NCBI GenBank assembly: GCA_014523665.1
Contig: JAATVR010000719.1
Coordinates: forward strand, 1 to 10,322
Direction of reading: 5' to 3'
DNA from: Nitrososphaerales archaeon TH526
Lineage (GTDB): Archaea > Thermoproteota > Nitrososphaeria > Nitrososphaerales > Nitrososphaeraceae
DNA: 10,322 nt
The position numbers and the translations under genes were made by a program. How positions within the stretch are numbered: the stretch's first letter is position 1; every line of letters begins with the position of its first letter. Positions 1-6,262 of the stretch are shown here, piece after piece. The notes beneath the pieces were generated by a model, which saw only the letters and a program-made list of their open reading frames with translations, made no database searches and was not told the DNA's origin.

Positions 1-1
1 A

Positions 2-184
2 AGTCAGAATGGAGTATTTCTTGATGGACAGAGCAAACAGAATACAATATCAGCCAACAATGTACTTGAGAATGTCATTGACCTTAACAATGCAAACGGA
101 CTACCAACAAACATCAACGCAAATCAGTATGTAGACAATAGCTGTAGCACAAGCAATCCAAGTGGTCTATGTATAGGAAGGTAG
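2..184 (+). CDS. C-terminal end of a right-handed beta-helix surface protein (partial)
   Basis: An open frame enters from the left edge and stops at TAG 182-184, giving the last 60 residues of a longer protein. The sequence is rich in Asn, with an N-T-I-S-A-N-N-V-L-E-N step near the start, as in parallel beta-helix (NosD/PbH1-type) coils where Asn ladders stack. The last 20 residues leave the repeat pattern and carry two cysteines (SCSTSNPSGLC), which could form a closing disulfide. Proteins of this kind in soil Thaumarchaeota are usually large and extracellular. The family call rests on a short piece; the reading frame itself is secure. There is no downstream partner on the same strand. Confidence 0.6.
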   Translation, partial: SQNGVFLDGQSKQNTISANNVLENVIDLNNANGLPTNINANQYVDNSCSTSNPSGLCIGR

Positions 185-224
185 CAAAGAATAAGAAGTA
201 ACACGTAAAAACCCAACTCACATC

Positions 225-231
225 TTTTTTT
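225..231 (+). terminator. Oligo-T run after the beta-helix gene
   Basis: Seven consecutive T residues lie about 40 bases after the TAG stop. Archaeal RNA polymerase can terminate at T-runs without a hairpin, so this is a plausible terminator. No stem precedes it. The remaining sequence up to 391 holds no gene I can support. Confidence 0.3.
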
Positions 232-391
232 CATTTACGACAGGCTATTAAGTTTATTTTAATGCTACAACTTTAAAGAAAATGAAATAGGTTTGTAAAC
301 TCCATTTGAGTAGTGTGCTACAGTTCTCACAGAATAAATGACATTACTCTCCAAGGAGAGGCAGTTCTTGGATCGCTAAAGAAAAATCAGA

Positions 392-874
392 TTACTTTAT
401 AGGCTTTACGATTTTTTTTGATTCCTCGCGCGTCAGCTCTACACTCATAGTCAGTGCCTCAAGCAGGAAAGCCAATTCGCTATCAGAGTATGAAGATAAG
501 AGTTTATGCATTTTTTCGTGGAGGGGAATAAAGATCATTTCGAGTTTTCTTTCTAACTTCTTATTTCGAATTGGCTCGACAATGGTTAGGCGCCTGTCTT
601 TTGGATCATTTGTTCTTCTTGCATAGCCAGCTTTTTCCAAGCGGTCAATAATACCTGTTACCGCACCAGTTGTCAAGCCTGTCAATTCAGCAAGTCTGCC
701 CGCGGGCATGGCTCCATAACGATGAATAAAATGCATGCATTGATGGTCAGTAATATACAAGCTAACTGCGTCTGCTACTGCTTGGTGAAACAATATTGTT
801 TCTGTTGACATTTCTGTAAACTTGTCATTAATAGCTTGAATGATTTCTTCCCTCTTCATTGCTAGTGTTATCAT
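392..874 (-). CDS. MarR-family winged-helix transcriptional regulator
   Basis: 160 residues from the first ATG, a normal MarR length. Residues 57-83 form the helix-turn-helix, with recognition helix T-T-G-A-V-T-G-I-I-D-R-L-E-K-A-G. It is followed by the wing with the family signature D-P-K-D-R-R (90-95). The flanking helices (10-45 and 100-150) should form the dimer. The start is ambiguous: a TATA-like stretch at 883-893 lies about 29 bases before Met6 (ATG at 857-859) but only 14 before Met1, so a leaderless start at Met6 (MKREEI) is more likely. The gene is divergent from the secreted PepSY gene, with a duplicated 9-base element between them, suggesting autoregulation and control of that neighbour. 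The ligand cannot be told from sequence. Confidence 0.9.
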   Translation of the reverse strand: MITLAMKREEIIQAINDKFTEMSTETILFHQAVADAVSLYITDHQCMHFIHRYGAMPAGRLAELTGLTTGAVTGIIDRLEKAGYARRTNDPKDRRLTIVEPIRNKKLERKLEMIFIPLHEKMHKLLSSYSDSELAFLLEALTMSVELTREESKKIVKPIK

Positions 875-887
875 AGAGACAGATAAA

Positions 888-912
888 TATATTAGTCTAT
901 CAGTATATTAGT
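888..912. promoter_or_regulatory. Duplicated 9-base element between divergent MarR and PepSY genes
   Basis: TATATTAGT occurs at 888-896 and again at 904-912, 16 bases apart start to start. The first copy overlaps the only good TATA-like region for both divergent genes (883-894). A repressor bound here could block both promoters. MarR sites are usually imperfect palindromes, and these copies are direct repeats, so the link to the adjacent regulator is inferred from position only. Confidence 0.4.
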
Positions 913-922
913 GAGTGAGACA

Positions 923-1484
923 ATGATTAAACAAGGGAATGTCAATATGATTAGGAATACCGATACAAGGTCAAAAACTTTAGATACCTCCGTGATAGCA
1001 ACGGCCACTTTGATGGCCATGATGAGTATAGTAACATCTGCTAACGAACATAGCATTAACGCGCGCGCTGCTGCTGATGGGAGATCATGGTGGCTTTGGG
1101 AATAGGACTTCTGGTCTACAGGAGATGACGATCATTGGAACGATTAATCTAGAACAAACTATTATTGAAGCGATTGATTCTAAGGTTAATACTTCACTAA
1201 CTAAAGCCATAACCACTGCAGAGCAGTCAGTAGGTAACAATTCATTTGCATTAGCTGTATTTGGCGCAGACATTGGTGGAGACTTGGTGTATATGATAAT
1301 CCTTGGTACACCTGGAACCGAATTCTATAATGTTATAGTTGATCCAGGAAACGGACAGATATTGTCATCGGAAGAGAGTTCTCAAAAGGAAATTGAGGAG
1401 AGGCACCTGAAGCATAGTGAAGCGGCGGTGGAAGATGCTGGCACCGGTGTAATGGGCTTCGGCCTGCGGGCTCTCAGGCATTAG
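923..1484 (+). pseudogene. Secreted PepSY-domain protein, broken by a frameshift
   Basis: Two overlapping frames make one protein. The first (ATG 923, or GTG 911; stop 1103-1105) gives a signal peptide: polar RNTDTRSK, then hydrophobic VIATATLMAMMSIV. The second frame, entered near 1061-1077 and ending at TAG 1482-1484, gives a PepSY-like domain: a helix with S-L-T-K-A-I-T-T-A-E, then strands with G-G-D-L-V-Y-M-I-I-L and the closing E-F-Y-N-V-I-V-D-P-G-N-G-Q-I-L. PepSY domains are small extracellular modules, often inhibitory or ligand-binding. Downstream codons are shifted by +1 relative to the first frame. The switch lies next to GCGCGCGC and (CTG)n, where loss of one GC unit would give exactly this shift. 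Without repair the domain is not made from the signal-peptide start. It faces the MarR gene. Confidence 0.65.
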
Positions 1485-1499
1485 TAGTGATGACAATTT

Positions 1500-1625
1500 G
1501 TCAACGGACACGAACAGATGTTAATAACGCAGGAAATATCTCATAAGAAATTGATGAGATGCTTCAAATTATTGCATAGTGCTGGCTGGTTACCGGCTTC
1601 TATGCTAAAGGTATCGGCAACTAAC
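1500..1625 (+). pseudogene. Possible decayed copy of the PepSY gene 3' end
   Basis: The stretch from about 1504 aligns by eye with the end of the PepSY gene from about 1351. Shared pieces in the same order are acg-acagat-tt, tctca, gaaattga-gag, gcatagtg, gctggc and accgg. In frame it reads E-Q-M-L-I-T-Q-E-I-S-H-K-K against G-Q-I-L-S-S-E-E-S-S-Q-K-E. This looks like an old tandem duplication that has lost its front. A competing reading is a 32-residue minus-strand frame (1541-1639, starting MKRSKLVADTF). Neither is secure. Confidence 0.3.
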
Positions 1626-1680
1626 TTTGATCTCTTCATTAACTGATGCGCTTATCTACGATCCCCAGTCAAAAAACAGA

Positions 1681-1920
1681 ATGAATAGTTAAAAAGATCG
1701 ATTCTTTGATATCATTGAGGATAAAGGTAGTATATCTGTTGAAGAAGATGATGCGATAAGAAAACATTATGAGCTCTGCAGGAATCAGACTGGTGGTTAG
1801 GTAAGAGTAGAACAGCTGCTAAACTTGCTGGAGTATCTTGAACGAAGAGATTGGATGCGTGAGTTACGTTCTTTAGCTGTTATATTTACACCATACCCTC
1901 TGCCATGTCAATTCATTTAG
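1681..1920 (+). pseudogene. Unrecognised coding-like remnant with in-frame stops
   Basis: One frame reads like protein over about 75 codons but carries stops at 1690-1692 and 1798-1800 before ending at TAG 1918-1920. The first part contains R-F-F-D-I-I-E-D-K-G-S-I-S-V-E-E-D-D-A. The second contains V-E-Q-L-L-N-L-L-E-Y-L-E-R-R-D-W-M-R. The helix-rich, charged character resembles a DNA-binding or coiled segment, but I do not recognise a family. It may be the remains of a small regulator. There is no promoter or ribosome binding site I trust. Confidence 0.3.
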
Positions 1921-2104
1921 ACTTTCAAAAAAATCATCAAGTGATCATGAAACATTCGTTCCCTGACTGTGAACATTATCATTTTGTATCGTCGTAGACC
2001 AAATGCAGAAGCATCCGCAAGCCACAAGCTCAAGAGGAATAAGGAGCCAGAGAAGAGGAGCATTTACCACCTTAGGGGTGTTTGAGTTGCTCTAATTTCG
2101 GTTC

Positions 2105-2260
2105 TTAAGCCATTAAAGAATGATCCGCACTGATATGCATATCGCCAGGACTAGAACTTGAAGTACCTGTTAACTTTTCTGTTAATTGTTTCGGATTTAT
2201 ACAAGCTGGAGAAAGACGTAGCTGTACATTTACTAAATACATACGTAGTATCATCATCAT
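2105..2260 (-). CDS. Possible 51-residue hypothetical protein
   Basis: The frame starts at one of three consecutive ATG codons (2252-2260) and stops at TAA 2105-2107. The C-terminal half (C-I-N-P-K-Q-L-T-E-K-L-T-G-T-S-S-S-S-P-G) looks protein-like. Past the stop the same frame continues for ten plausible codons (EPKLEQLKHP) to a second TAA at 2072-2074, hinting that the first stop could be a mutation. The opposite strand is open in pieces over the same bases. No family recognised; low confidence that it is expressed. Confidence 0.27.
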   Translation of the reverse strand: MMMILRMYLVNVQLRLSPACINPKQLTEKLTGTSSSSPGDMHISADHSLMA

Positions 2261-2297
2261 GATATATGTAATCCTATCGTGGTACAGAAATTAATGA

Positions 2298-2444
2298 ATG
2301 CCTGGCTTCTGCCATGTCGATGAGGCTGCTTTAGAAATAATGTCAATGCTAATTATGCAATCAAAATCTAATATAATCTCGTTGCAGCAGATTGTAGCAG
2401 AAACTACTGATGAAAGTGAAGTGATATTGCAAAAAAATAAATGA
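2298..2444 (+). CDS. Possible 48-residue helical mini-protein, perhaps frameshifted
   Basis: ATG 2298 to TGA 2442-2444 gives a protein with an amphipathic middle: E-A-A-L-E-I-M-S-M-L-I-M-Q, then I-S-L-Q-Q-I-V-A-E-T-T-D-E-S-E. This is like the first helices of a winged-helix domain. The frame ends right after a run of seven A (2431-2437). If the run were one base longer, it would continue I-N-E-W-T-N-L-L-S-V-T-L to TAA 2473-2475, overlapping the end of the convergent gene. It may be a small gene or a fragment. No family assigned. Confidence 0.27.
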   Translation: MPGFCHVDEAALEIMSMLIMQSKSNIISLQQIVAETTDESEVILQKNK

Positions 2445-2464
2445 ATGGACGAATCTACTTTCTG

Positions 2465-2971
2465 TTACTCTTTAAAGACATATGAAGAACTTGAGCTAGG
2501 CCATACTGCATAGTTATCTATTGTTTGAACAATACCATTTGGATGTGTAACTATGAATTTGTATACGCCAGATGGGAGACTATCAAATAAATATGCGCCA
2601 TCAGATTTTGTCATGACAGAAGTAGAGTAGCCTGCATTCTTATCTACTGAGTCTATTAATCCCATATGCTTGTAAACAAGTACCGATGCTCCAGCTACTG
2701 GCGAGCCATCTGAGCCCATTACAAAACCATTTACACTTCCTAGATCTATGGCTGGTATTGGAATTGACGCTATTTCTTCGGAAGATGAAGATGAAGATAT
2801 TGGACTTGTGAAAATAGTGGATCCATACATTGTGGAGATTACGACAGCTATAGCAACTCCAAAACACCCAGCAAGAACTATTAAAATTGCTGCTGTGGTA
2901 CTTAATTTGTTGTGAAATTCTTTAACTGCTAATCTCTTTTCATCGTAATGAGATTTTATGGATAATGTCAT
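2465..2971 (-). CDS. Membrane-anchored carboxypeptidase-regulatory-like (beta-sandwich) protein
   Basis: 168 residues. Residues 1-23 are polar and basic, and 24-48 form one transmembrane helix (T-T-A-A-I-L-I-V-L-A-G-C). A Ser-rich linker follows at 57-65, then one carboxypeptidase regulatory-like fold at about 78-155: G-S-V-N-G-F-V opening, G-S-P-V-A-G-A-S-V-L-V turn-strand, and S-D-G-A-Y-L-F-D-S-L-P-S-G-V-Y-K-F-I-V core. This fold is a non-catalytic, transthyretin-like module often found on cell surfaces. The protein is probably anchored with the domain outside. The ATG at 2969-2971 is fixed by a perfect Shine-Dalgarno nine bases upstream, unlike the leaderless genes around it. The end reads SSSSSYVFKE. 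It stands alone, with gene-poor DNA on both sides, and appears intact. Confidence 0.75.
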   Translation of the reverse strand: MTLSIKSHYDEKRLAVKEFHNKLSTTAAILIVLAGCFGVAIAVVISTMYGSTIFTSPISSSSSSEEIASIPIPAIDLGSVNGFVMGSDGSPVAGASVLVYKHMGLIDSVDKNAGYSTSVMTKSDGAYLFDSLPSGVYKFIVTHPNGIVQTIDNYAVWPSSSSSYVFKE

Positions 2972-2980
2972 CTAATTACA

Positions 2981-2989
2981 ATCACCTCC
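2981..2989 (-). promoter_or_regulatory. Strong Shine-Dalgarno GGAGGTGAT
   Basis: On the minus strand GGAGGTGAT lies nine bases before the ATG at 2971. It is fully complementary to the conserved 3' end of 16S rRNA (ATCACCTCC). It fixes the start and implies a leadered transcript. Confidence 0.75.
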
Positions 2990-3063
2990 TTTATTTTCAA
3001 TCACGGTACGCCTCGTCGCTTCTATGACAGTACACATGTTCGAAAGAGATGGTGATTCGATTG

Positions 3064-3083
3064 TCACGTTTATAATGACGTGA
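3064..3083 (-). promoter_or_regulatory. Inverted repeat around a TATA-like box upstream of the beta-sandwich gene
   Basis: TCACGT (3064-3069) and ACGTGA (3078-3083) are perfect inverted arms around an 8-base centre. On the minus strand the centre reads CATTATAA, continuing into AC of the arm, which is TATA-like. Initiation about 25 bases on would give a leader near 75 bases, fitting the Shine-Dalgarno of the gene at 2971. Palindromic arms around a TATA box suggest a repressor site. Inference from layout only. Confidence 0.3.
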
Positions 3084-3254
3084 ACTTGCTTAATTCTTCT
3101 TGTATCATAGATTGATTAGAAATATCGTCGAACTATTGAAGGCTGAGTCATACACCTATTAGTAATAATGCTGCTACAAAGATCAGGTTTCAAGACTACA
3201 AATAATATTTAGTCTTTAAGCTGCTTAATTAATCTGATTCTATATTTGATTACT

Positions 3255-3428
3255 ATGGAGCCTATTATAGGTCTATCATATCTAGCAATTGGATTTATAT
3301 CGACCTTTCTATCATTGGAAGTAGCCTAGCATTTCACTGCGTGTAAAATCAAAGCAAATAATGATAATATGGTAAAGCGATGTCTGTTCAAGCAAGTTAA
3401 ACTAATAGCACATAATACACGTAGTTAG
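3255..3428 (+). pseudogene. Small one-helix membrane protein with a premature stop
   Basis: ATG 3255 opens a 24-residue hydrophobic peptide (M-E-P-I-I-G-L-S-Y-L-A-I-G-F-I-S-T-F-L-S) ending V-A and TAG at 3327-3329. The same frame continues for 32 more codons, beginning H-F-T-A-C-K-I-K-A-N-N, to TAG 3426-3428. A single TGG-to-TAG change would join them into a 57-residue protein with one membrane helix and a basic tail, a common architecture in this lineage. Whether it is a true gene is uncertain. Confidence 0.35.
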
Positions 3429-3442
3429 CCTGCTGCCGTAAG

Positions 3443-3584
3443 ATGAAGTTAATGCTAGAAGTATACCTTATATTTACTCTAAGTTTGTTAGTGGTTAGTG
3501 TAAAACAAATCTTTTGACATCACTCAGATAGACGGTTACTTCTCTGAGTTTGGGAAGGAAGTCAAGAGGACACTAGAATTATAG
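3443..3584 (+). pseudogene. Possible 46-residue membrane mini-protein with a homopolymer frameshift
   Basis: ATG 3443 gives a 24-residue single-helix peptide (M-K-L-M-L-E-V-Y-L-I-F-T-L-S-L-L-V-V-S-V) stopping at TGA 3515-3517, inside a run of four T. Removing one T continues the frame as D-I-T-Q-I-D-G-Y-F-S-E-F-G-K-E-V-K-R-T to TAG 3582-3584. The charged tail after a helix is plausible for a membrane mini-protein. It competes with a minus-strand remnant over 3536-3584. Confidence 0.25.
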
Positions 3585-3733
3585 CCAAACATCCATAAAG
3601 TCTCATAATCATCTCGTGAGATGAAACCAATATTCTCATATCACTGATTATTCTTCAACATATGATTCCGTAGCGAAATGATCTGAGTAGCAATATCGGG
3701 CCAAATTATTTCATTTTTTGTCAAAAAATCCAC
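3536..3733 (-). pseudogene. Unrecognised 65-codon frame with one internal stop
   Basis: From GTG 3731-3733 (or TTG 3722-3724) the frame reads T-K-N-E-I-I-W-P-D-I-A-T-Q-I-I-S-L-R-N-H, then a TGA at 3641-3643. It resumes Y-E-N-I-G-F-I-S-R-D-D-Y-E-T-L-W-M-F-G-Y and ends at TAA 3536-3538. An AAGGTGGAT sequence a few bases before the TTG resembles a Shine-Dalgarno. The amino-acid mix is protein-like on both sides of the stop, suggesting a small gene with one nonsense change. No family recognised. Confidence 0.33.
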
Positions 3734-4210
3734 CTTAAATGTAAATGACTAGACCTTTGTTTCTTCACTTACATTGAAAATTGAAAATAAAAAATCATGA
3801 GATGTAAAGATAGAGGATGTTTTGCTGATAGATGTTGATGATCGAAGTTATATAACAACTCAGGTATTTCATTAATTTTTACTCCTCTTTGTATCCCGCT
3901 GAATCTACACGTGTTGAAGGATTTCATATTCATGAAGAAAGTGTAAGATCTAACTTTAAGGACAATCGCGGTTTTGAAATATGTGAGATGCAAATGCAAC
4001 AAAAATTCCAAAATGAATCCAATACCCTTCTCTATAATTCTTAATATACAAGTAAATGATATGAGGCACAAGCTACCGATACGAGAGATTGTGAGATGAA
4101 TTGTGAGTGTGAATTGAAGATTAGGCAGTGAAAAATCCTTTTGATCTATAAAAATGGTTCATAATTGTATTTATCCTCGCATAATTATTCAATGGTCTTT
4201 ATGATTTGCC

Positions 4211-5137
4211 CTAGGTCAGCCAAAAGTTGTTGAGATCGTCACTGCGAAGGATGGAATCAACGAAGATGATCTTCTTACTCTTGTAGGTTCCGTGGAACAA
4301 GGTAGTGAACATCCAGTTGCCCGTTCGATCGTCGAAAAAACACGTGCAAAAGGGTTAAGTTTAGACAAAGTGACCGACTTTGAAGCGATTCCTGGCCATG
4401 GAGTGCGGTCAGACGTAAATGGTAAGTTTATTCTGGTGGGTAACCGAAAACTGATGAATGACAGGGGCGTGGTCATGACAGAAGAGGTGTTCGAGCGTGC
4501 TATGGAACTTCAGGGTGCAGGACGAACGGTAGTACTGGTTGCTGTGGATAAGCAACTTCAGGGTGCAGTTGCTGTTGCAGATACAGTACGTCCAACTAGT
4601 AAAGTTGCCATCGAAACTCTTACATCCATGGGCATAGAGGTTGCAATGCTTAGCGGTGATAACCGCTCTACTGCAGAGCGCATTGCCTCCGAGCTTGGGA
4701 TTCAGACTGTCTTTGCCGAGGTCATACCAGGAGAAAAATCGGTAAAGGTCAAGGAGCTACAAGCCAGAGGCAAACGAGTCGCCATTATAGGTGACGGAGT
4801 CAATGATGCGCCTGCTCTAGCACAAGCTGATGTGGGTATAGCAATCGGTGCTGGAACTGATGTAGCCATGGAGACAGCTGATGTAGTTCTAATGAAAAGT
4901 GATCCTCTGGACATAGTTAGAGTGATTCTCATCAGTCGTTCAACCAGACGGAAAATGCGTCAAAACCTTTGGTGGGCTGCAGGTTATAATATTATTGCTT
5001 TTCCAATAGCCGCAGGAATATTACAGCCTTCTATCGGTCTAATACTTAGACCTGAATTTGCAGCCATTGCAATGTCTGGTTCTTCGCTTGTCGTTGCACT
5101 GAATGCGATTAGCCTCAAGCGAGCCAAGATTGAATAG
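4211..5137 (+). pseudogene. C-terminal half of a Cu/Ag-type P-type ATPase, truncated after the phosphorylation site
   Basis: The fragment begins with L-G-Q-P-K-V-V-E, which in the family directly follows D-K-T-G-T-L-T, and runs to a natural C-terminus (TAG 5135-5137). Retained: the N-domain S-E-H-P motif (HP at 4310-4315), G-D-N at 4655-4663, the hinge G-D-G-V-N-D-A-P (4790-4813), penultimate helix G-Y-N (4982-4990) and last helix M-S-G-S-S (5072-5086). These mark a PIB-type heavy-metal exporter; the last-helix motif is closer to CopB-like than to classic CopA pumps. Missing: metal-binding domains, the first six helices with the CPC-like motif, the actuator domain and the catalytic Asp. The frame is closed by TGA 4202-4204, and no ATG precedes the homology; GTG 4292 would begin inside it. 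It cannot pump. The DNA is visibly more G+C-rich than its flanks. Confidence 0.85.
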
Positions 5138-5302
5138 CAGATATATGAAGAGATATACATTCAGTAAGCACATAATATTATTTAGTATCCAAATGTCAAA
5201 ATAATTACTGGATTAAAAAAATGACACGCTAGGATTTCTTTTATATCTGTAAATATTATGTTACTATATATATGATATGGCTTCAAAAGATCCAGTATAT
5301 AA

Positions 5303-5566
5303 TATGCGGATCGACTAGAAGGCAGCACAATACACTCCAGAGGTAAATGGACAAAAAATCTATCTCTGCTCTGCAGCCTGCCAACGATATTTGATAACTT
5401 TACTGTAGTGCACTCGGCACTGGCGCAACTAGAAGATCCATTCCCTTTGCCTAGTAACAATATAACTCGAGAACAACGCAGCGCTCTAGAACTGCTACTG
5501 AAACAAGAAGGCTTCTCGGTGGAGAGGCTCGCGACAAATTTCAGTGATCCGCTGAACGTTTTCTAA
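5303..5566 (+). pseudogene. Unrecognised 3' gene fragment without a start codon
   Basis: The frame is open from after TAA 5300-5302 to TAA 5564-5566 (87 codons) and its end is strongly protein-like: A-L-A-Q-L-E-D-P-F-P-L-P-S-N-N, then T-R-E-Q-R-S-A-L-E-L-L-L-K-Q-E-G, then S-D-P-L-N-V-F. No ATG lies in the frame; a GTG sits mid-way (5411-5413). It is G+C-richer than the surroundings, like the ATPase fragment before it. The pro-rich loop followed by an amphipathic helix is reminiscent of the end of DapA-type aldolases, but that is a weak resemblance and I do not assign it. Its stop overlaps the stop of the converging remnant by three bases. Confidence 0.4.
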
Positions 5567-5754
5567 TAGAATCTCGATTCCTCCAAGCCGATCTTGTCCT
5601 TTATCCTCATAAAATAATCTACGGTAAGCAGAATGCATTGTTCTTCAGAAACTTCTCTTAGATATTCAGTGCTCTTAAGTGTATTATCAGCTTGCTGTAA
5701 TATTGTAAGCGCTATCTAAACCTAATTCACAAATTGCCGATGGACAGACCTCAT
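5563..5754 (-). pseudogene. Remnant of a small gene just downstream of the universal stress gene
   Basis: On the minus strand, directly after the universal stress gene, one frame reads E-V-C-P-S-A-I-C-E-L-G-L-D-S-A. A second frame from about 5715 reads A-L-T-I-L-Q-Q-A-D-N-T-L-K-S-T-E-Y-L-R-E, then an acidic stretch and Y-F-M-R-I-K-D-K-I-G-L-E-E, ending at TAG 5563-5565. Joining the two needs one frameshift near 5710-5720. The product would be a helical protein of about 65 residues. No family recognised. Being on the same strand and touching the stress gene, it may once have been its operon partner. Confidence 0.35.
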
Positions 5755-5755
5755 A

Positions 5756-6187
5756 TTATTTTACTACAAGAACAGGTATGCTACAGCTGTGAAGTATACC
5801 ATTTGATACGCTGCCAAAAAATTCAGATTTTGGAGATCCAGAGCCCCTAGCTCCTATGACTATGATGTCAAACTTGTCTGATTTCGCAAAATTCACTATT
5901 GTGTTTACAGTATCGTTTGACGTTAAAATCTTTTCTTCAAAATCTATTCCGTGTCTTCCAGCACTGGTTTTCGCATCAGACATGAATTTCCTTGTTTTTT
6001 TCAATAGATACTCTCTATAATTGTTTAATGTACTTGTAAATTCACTAGGAAATCCAGGTAAAACGTATATGCCAGTTATTGTTCCCTCAGATTGTCTAGC
6101 AAGCGAGATTGCTTCATTCATTCCTCTTATAGAATTTGCAGATCCGTCCAGAGTCGCAAGGATCCTCTTGAACCTATTTTTTAGCAC
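5756..6187 (-). CDS. Universal stress protein, ATP-binding type
   Basis: 143 residues, a single Usp domain of normal length. The first strand F-K-R-I-L-A-T-L-D-G-S (Asp14) begins the nucleotide-binding fold. The ATP signature G-A-R-G (112-115), nine residues, then G-S (125-126) is complete, so it belongs to the ATP-binding (MJ0577-like) branch rather than the UspA branch. The end S-C-S-I-P-V-L-V-V-K is typical of the last strand. It is a soluble, probably dimeric cytoplasmic stress protein. The start is GTG at 6185-6187: the upstream in-frame codons reach TAA without an ATG, and the nearby ATG is in another frame that stops at once. An A+T-rich, TATA-like AGTATAATA lies near 6207-6215. It appears intact, with a decayed gene right after it. 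Confidence 0.9.
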   Translation of the reverse strand: MLKNRFKRILATLDGSANSIRGMNEAISLARQSEGTITGIYVLPGFPSEFTSTLNNYREYLLKKTRKFMSDAKTSAGRHGIDFEEKILTSNDTVNTIVNFAKSDKFDIIVIGARGSGSPKSEFFGSVSNGILHSCSIPVLVVK

Positions 6188-6262
6188 ATATGTGATTTTG
6201 ATTTTGACTTATTATACTTTTACTATAGTCCACTGACGGGGATAGTTTCTGTGGTATAACAG

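Larger units (their letters stand above)
2990..4210. other. Gene-poor stretch with only broken mini-frames
   Basis: Over 1.2 kb there is no full-length gene I can support. It holds a promoter-like palindrome near 3064, three short coding-like remnants (3255-3428, 3443-3584, 3536-3733) and a weak open frame at 3856-4044 on the plus strand. That last frame has no start codon; it ends in C-E-M-Q-M-Q-Q-K-F-Q-N-E-S-N. A good TATA-like sequence (CTATAAAAATGG, 4145-4156) sits just before the truncated ATPase but has no gene start after it. The base composition is more A+T-rich than in the ATPase piece that follows. Confidence 0.5.

Noticed and set aside
347-360. Perfect inverted repeat CTCTCC-AA-GGAGAG
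   Set aside because: Two-base centre cannot fold as a hairpin, no T-run follows, and it is not placed at a promoter; likely chance.
1061-1105. Programmed ribosomal frameshift in the PepSY gene
   Set aside because: No slippery heptamer plus structure is visible; microsatellite slippage is simpler.
3769-4071. 100-residue minus-strand open frame
   Set aside because: Composition is hydrophobic and His/Phe-rich without domain logic; it looks antisense to a weak plus-strand frame, and no promoter or SD fits.
4702-4932. Minus-strand frames opposite the ATPase (also 4216-4476)
   Set aside because: Shadows of the conserved ATPase coding strand.
5182-5460. 92-residue minus-strand open frame
   Set aside because: It lies antisense to the more protein-like plus-strand fragment 5303-5566 and reads like shadow sequence.
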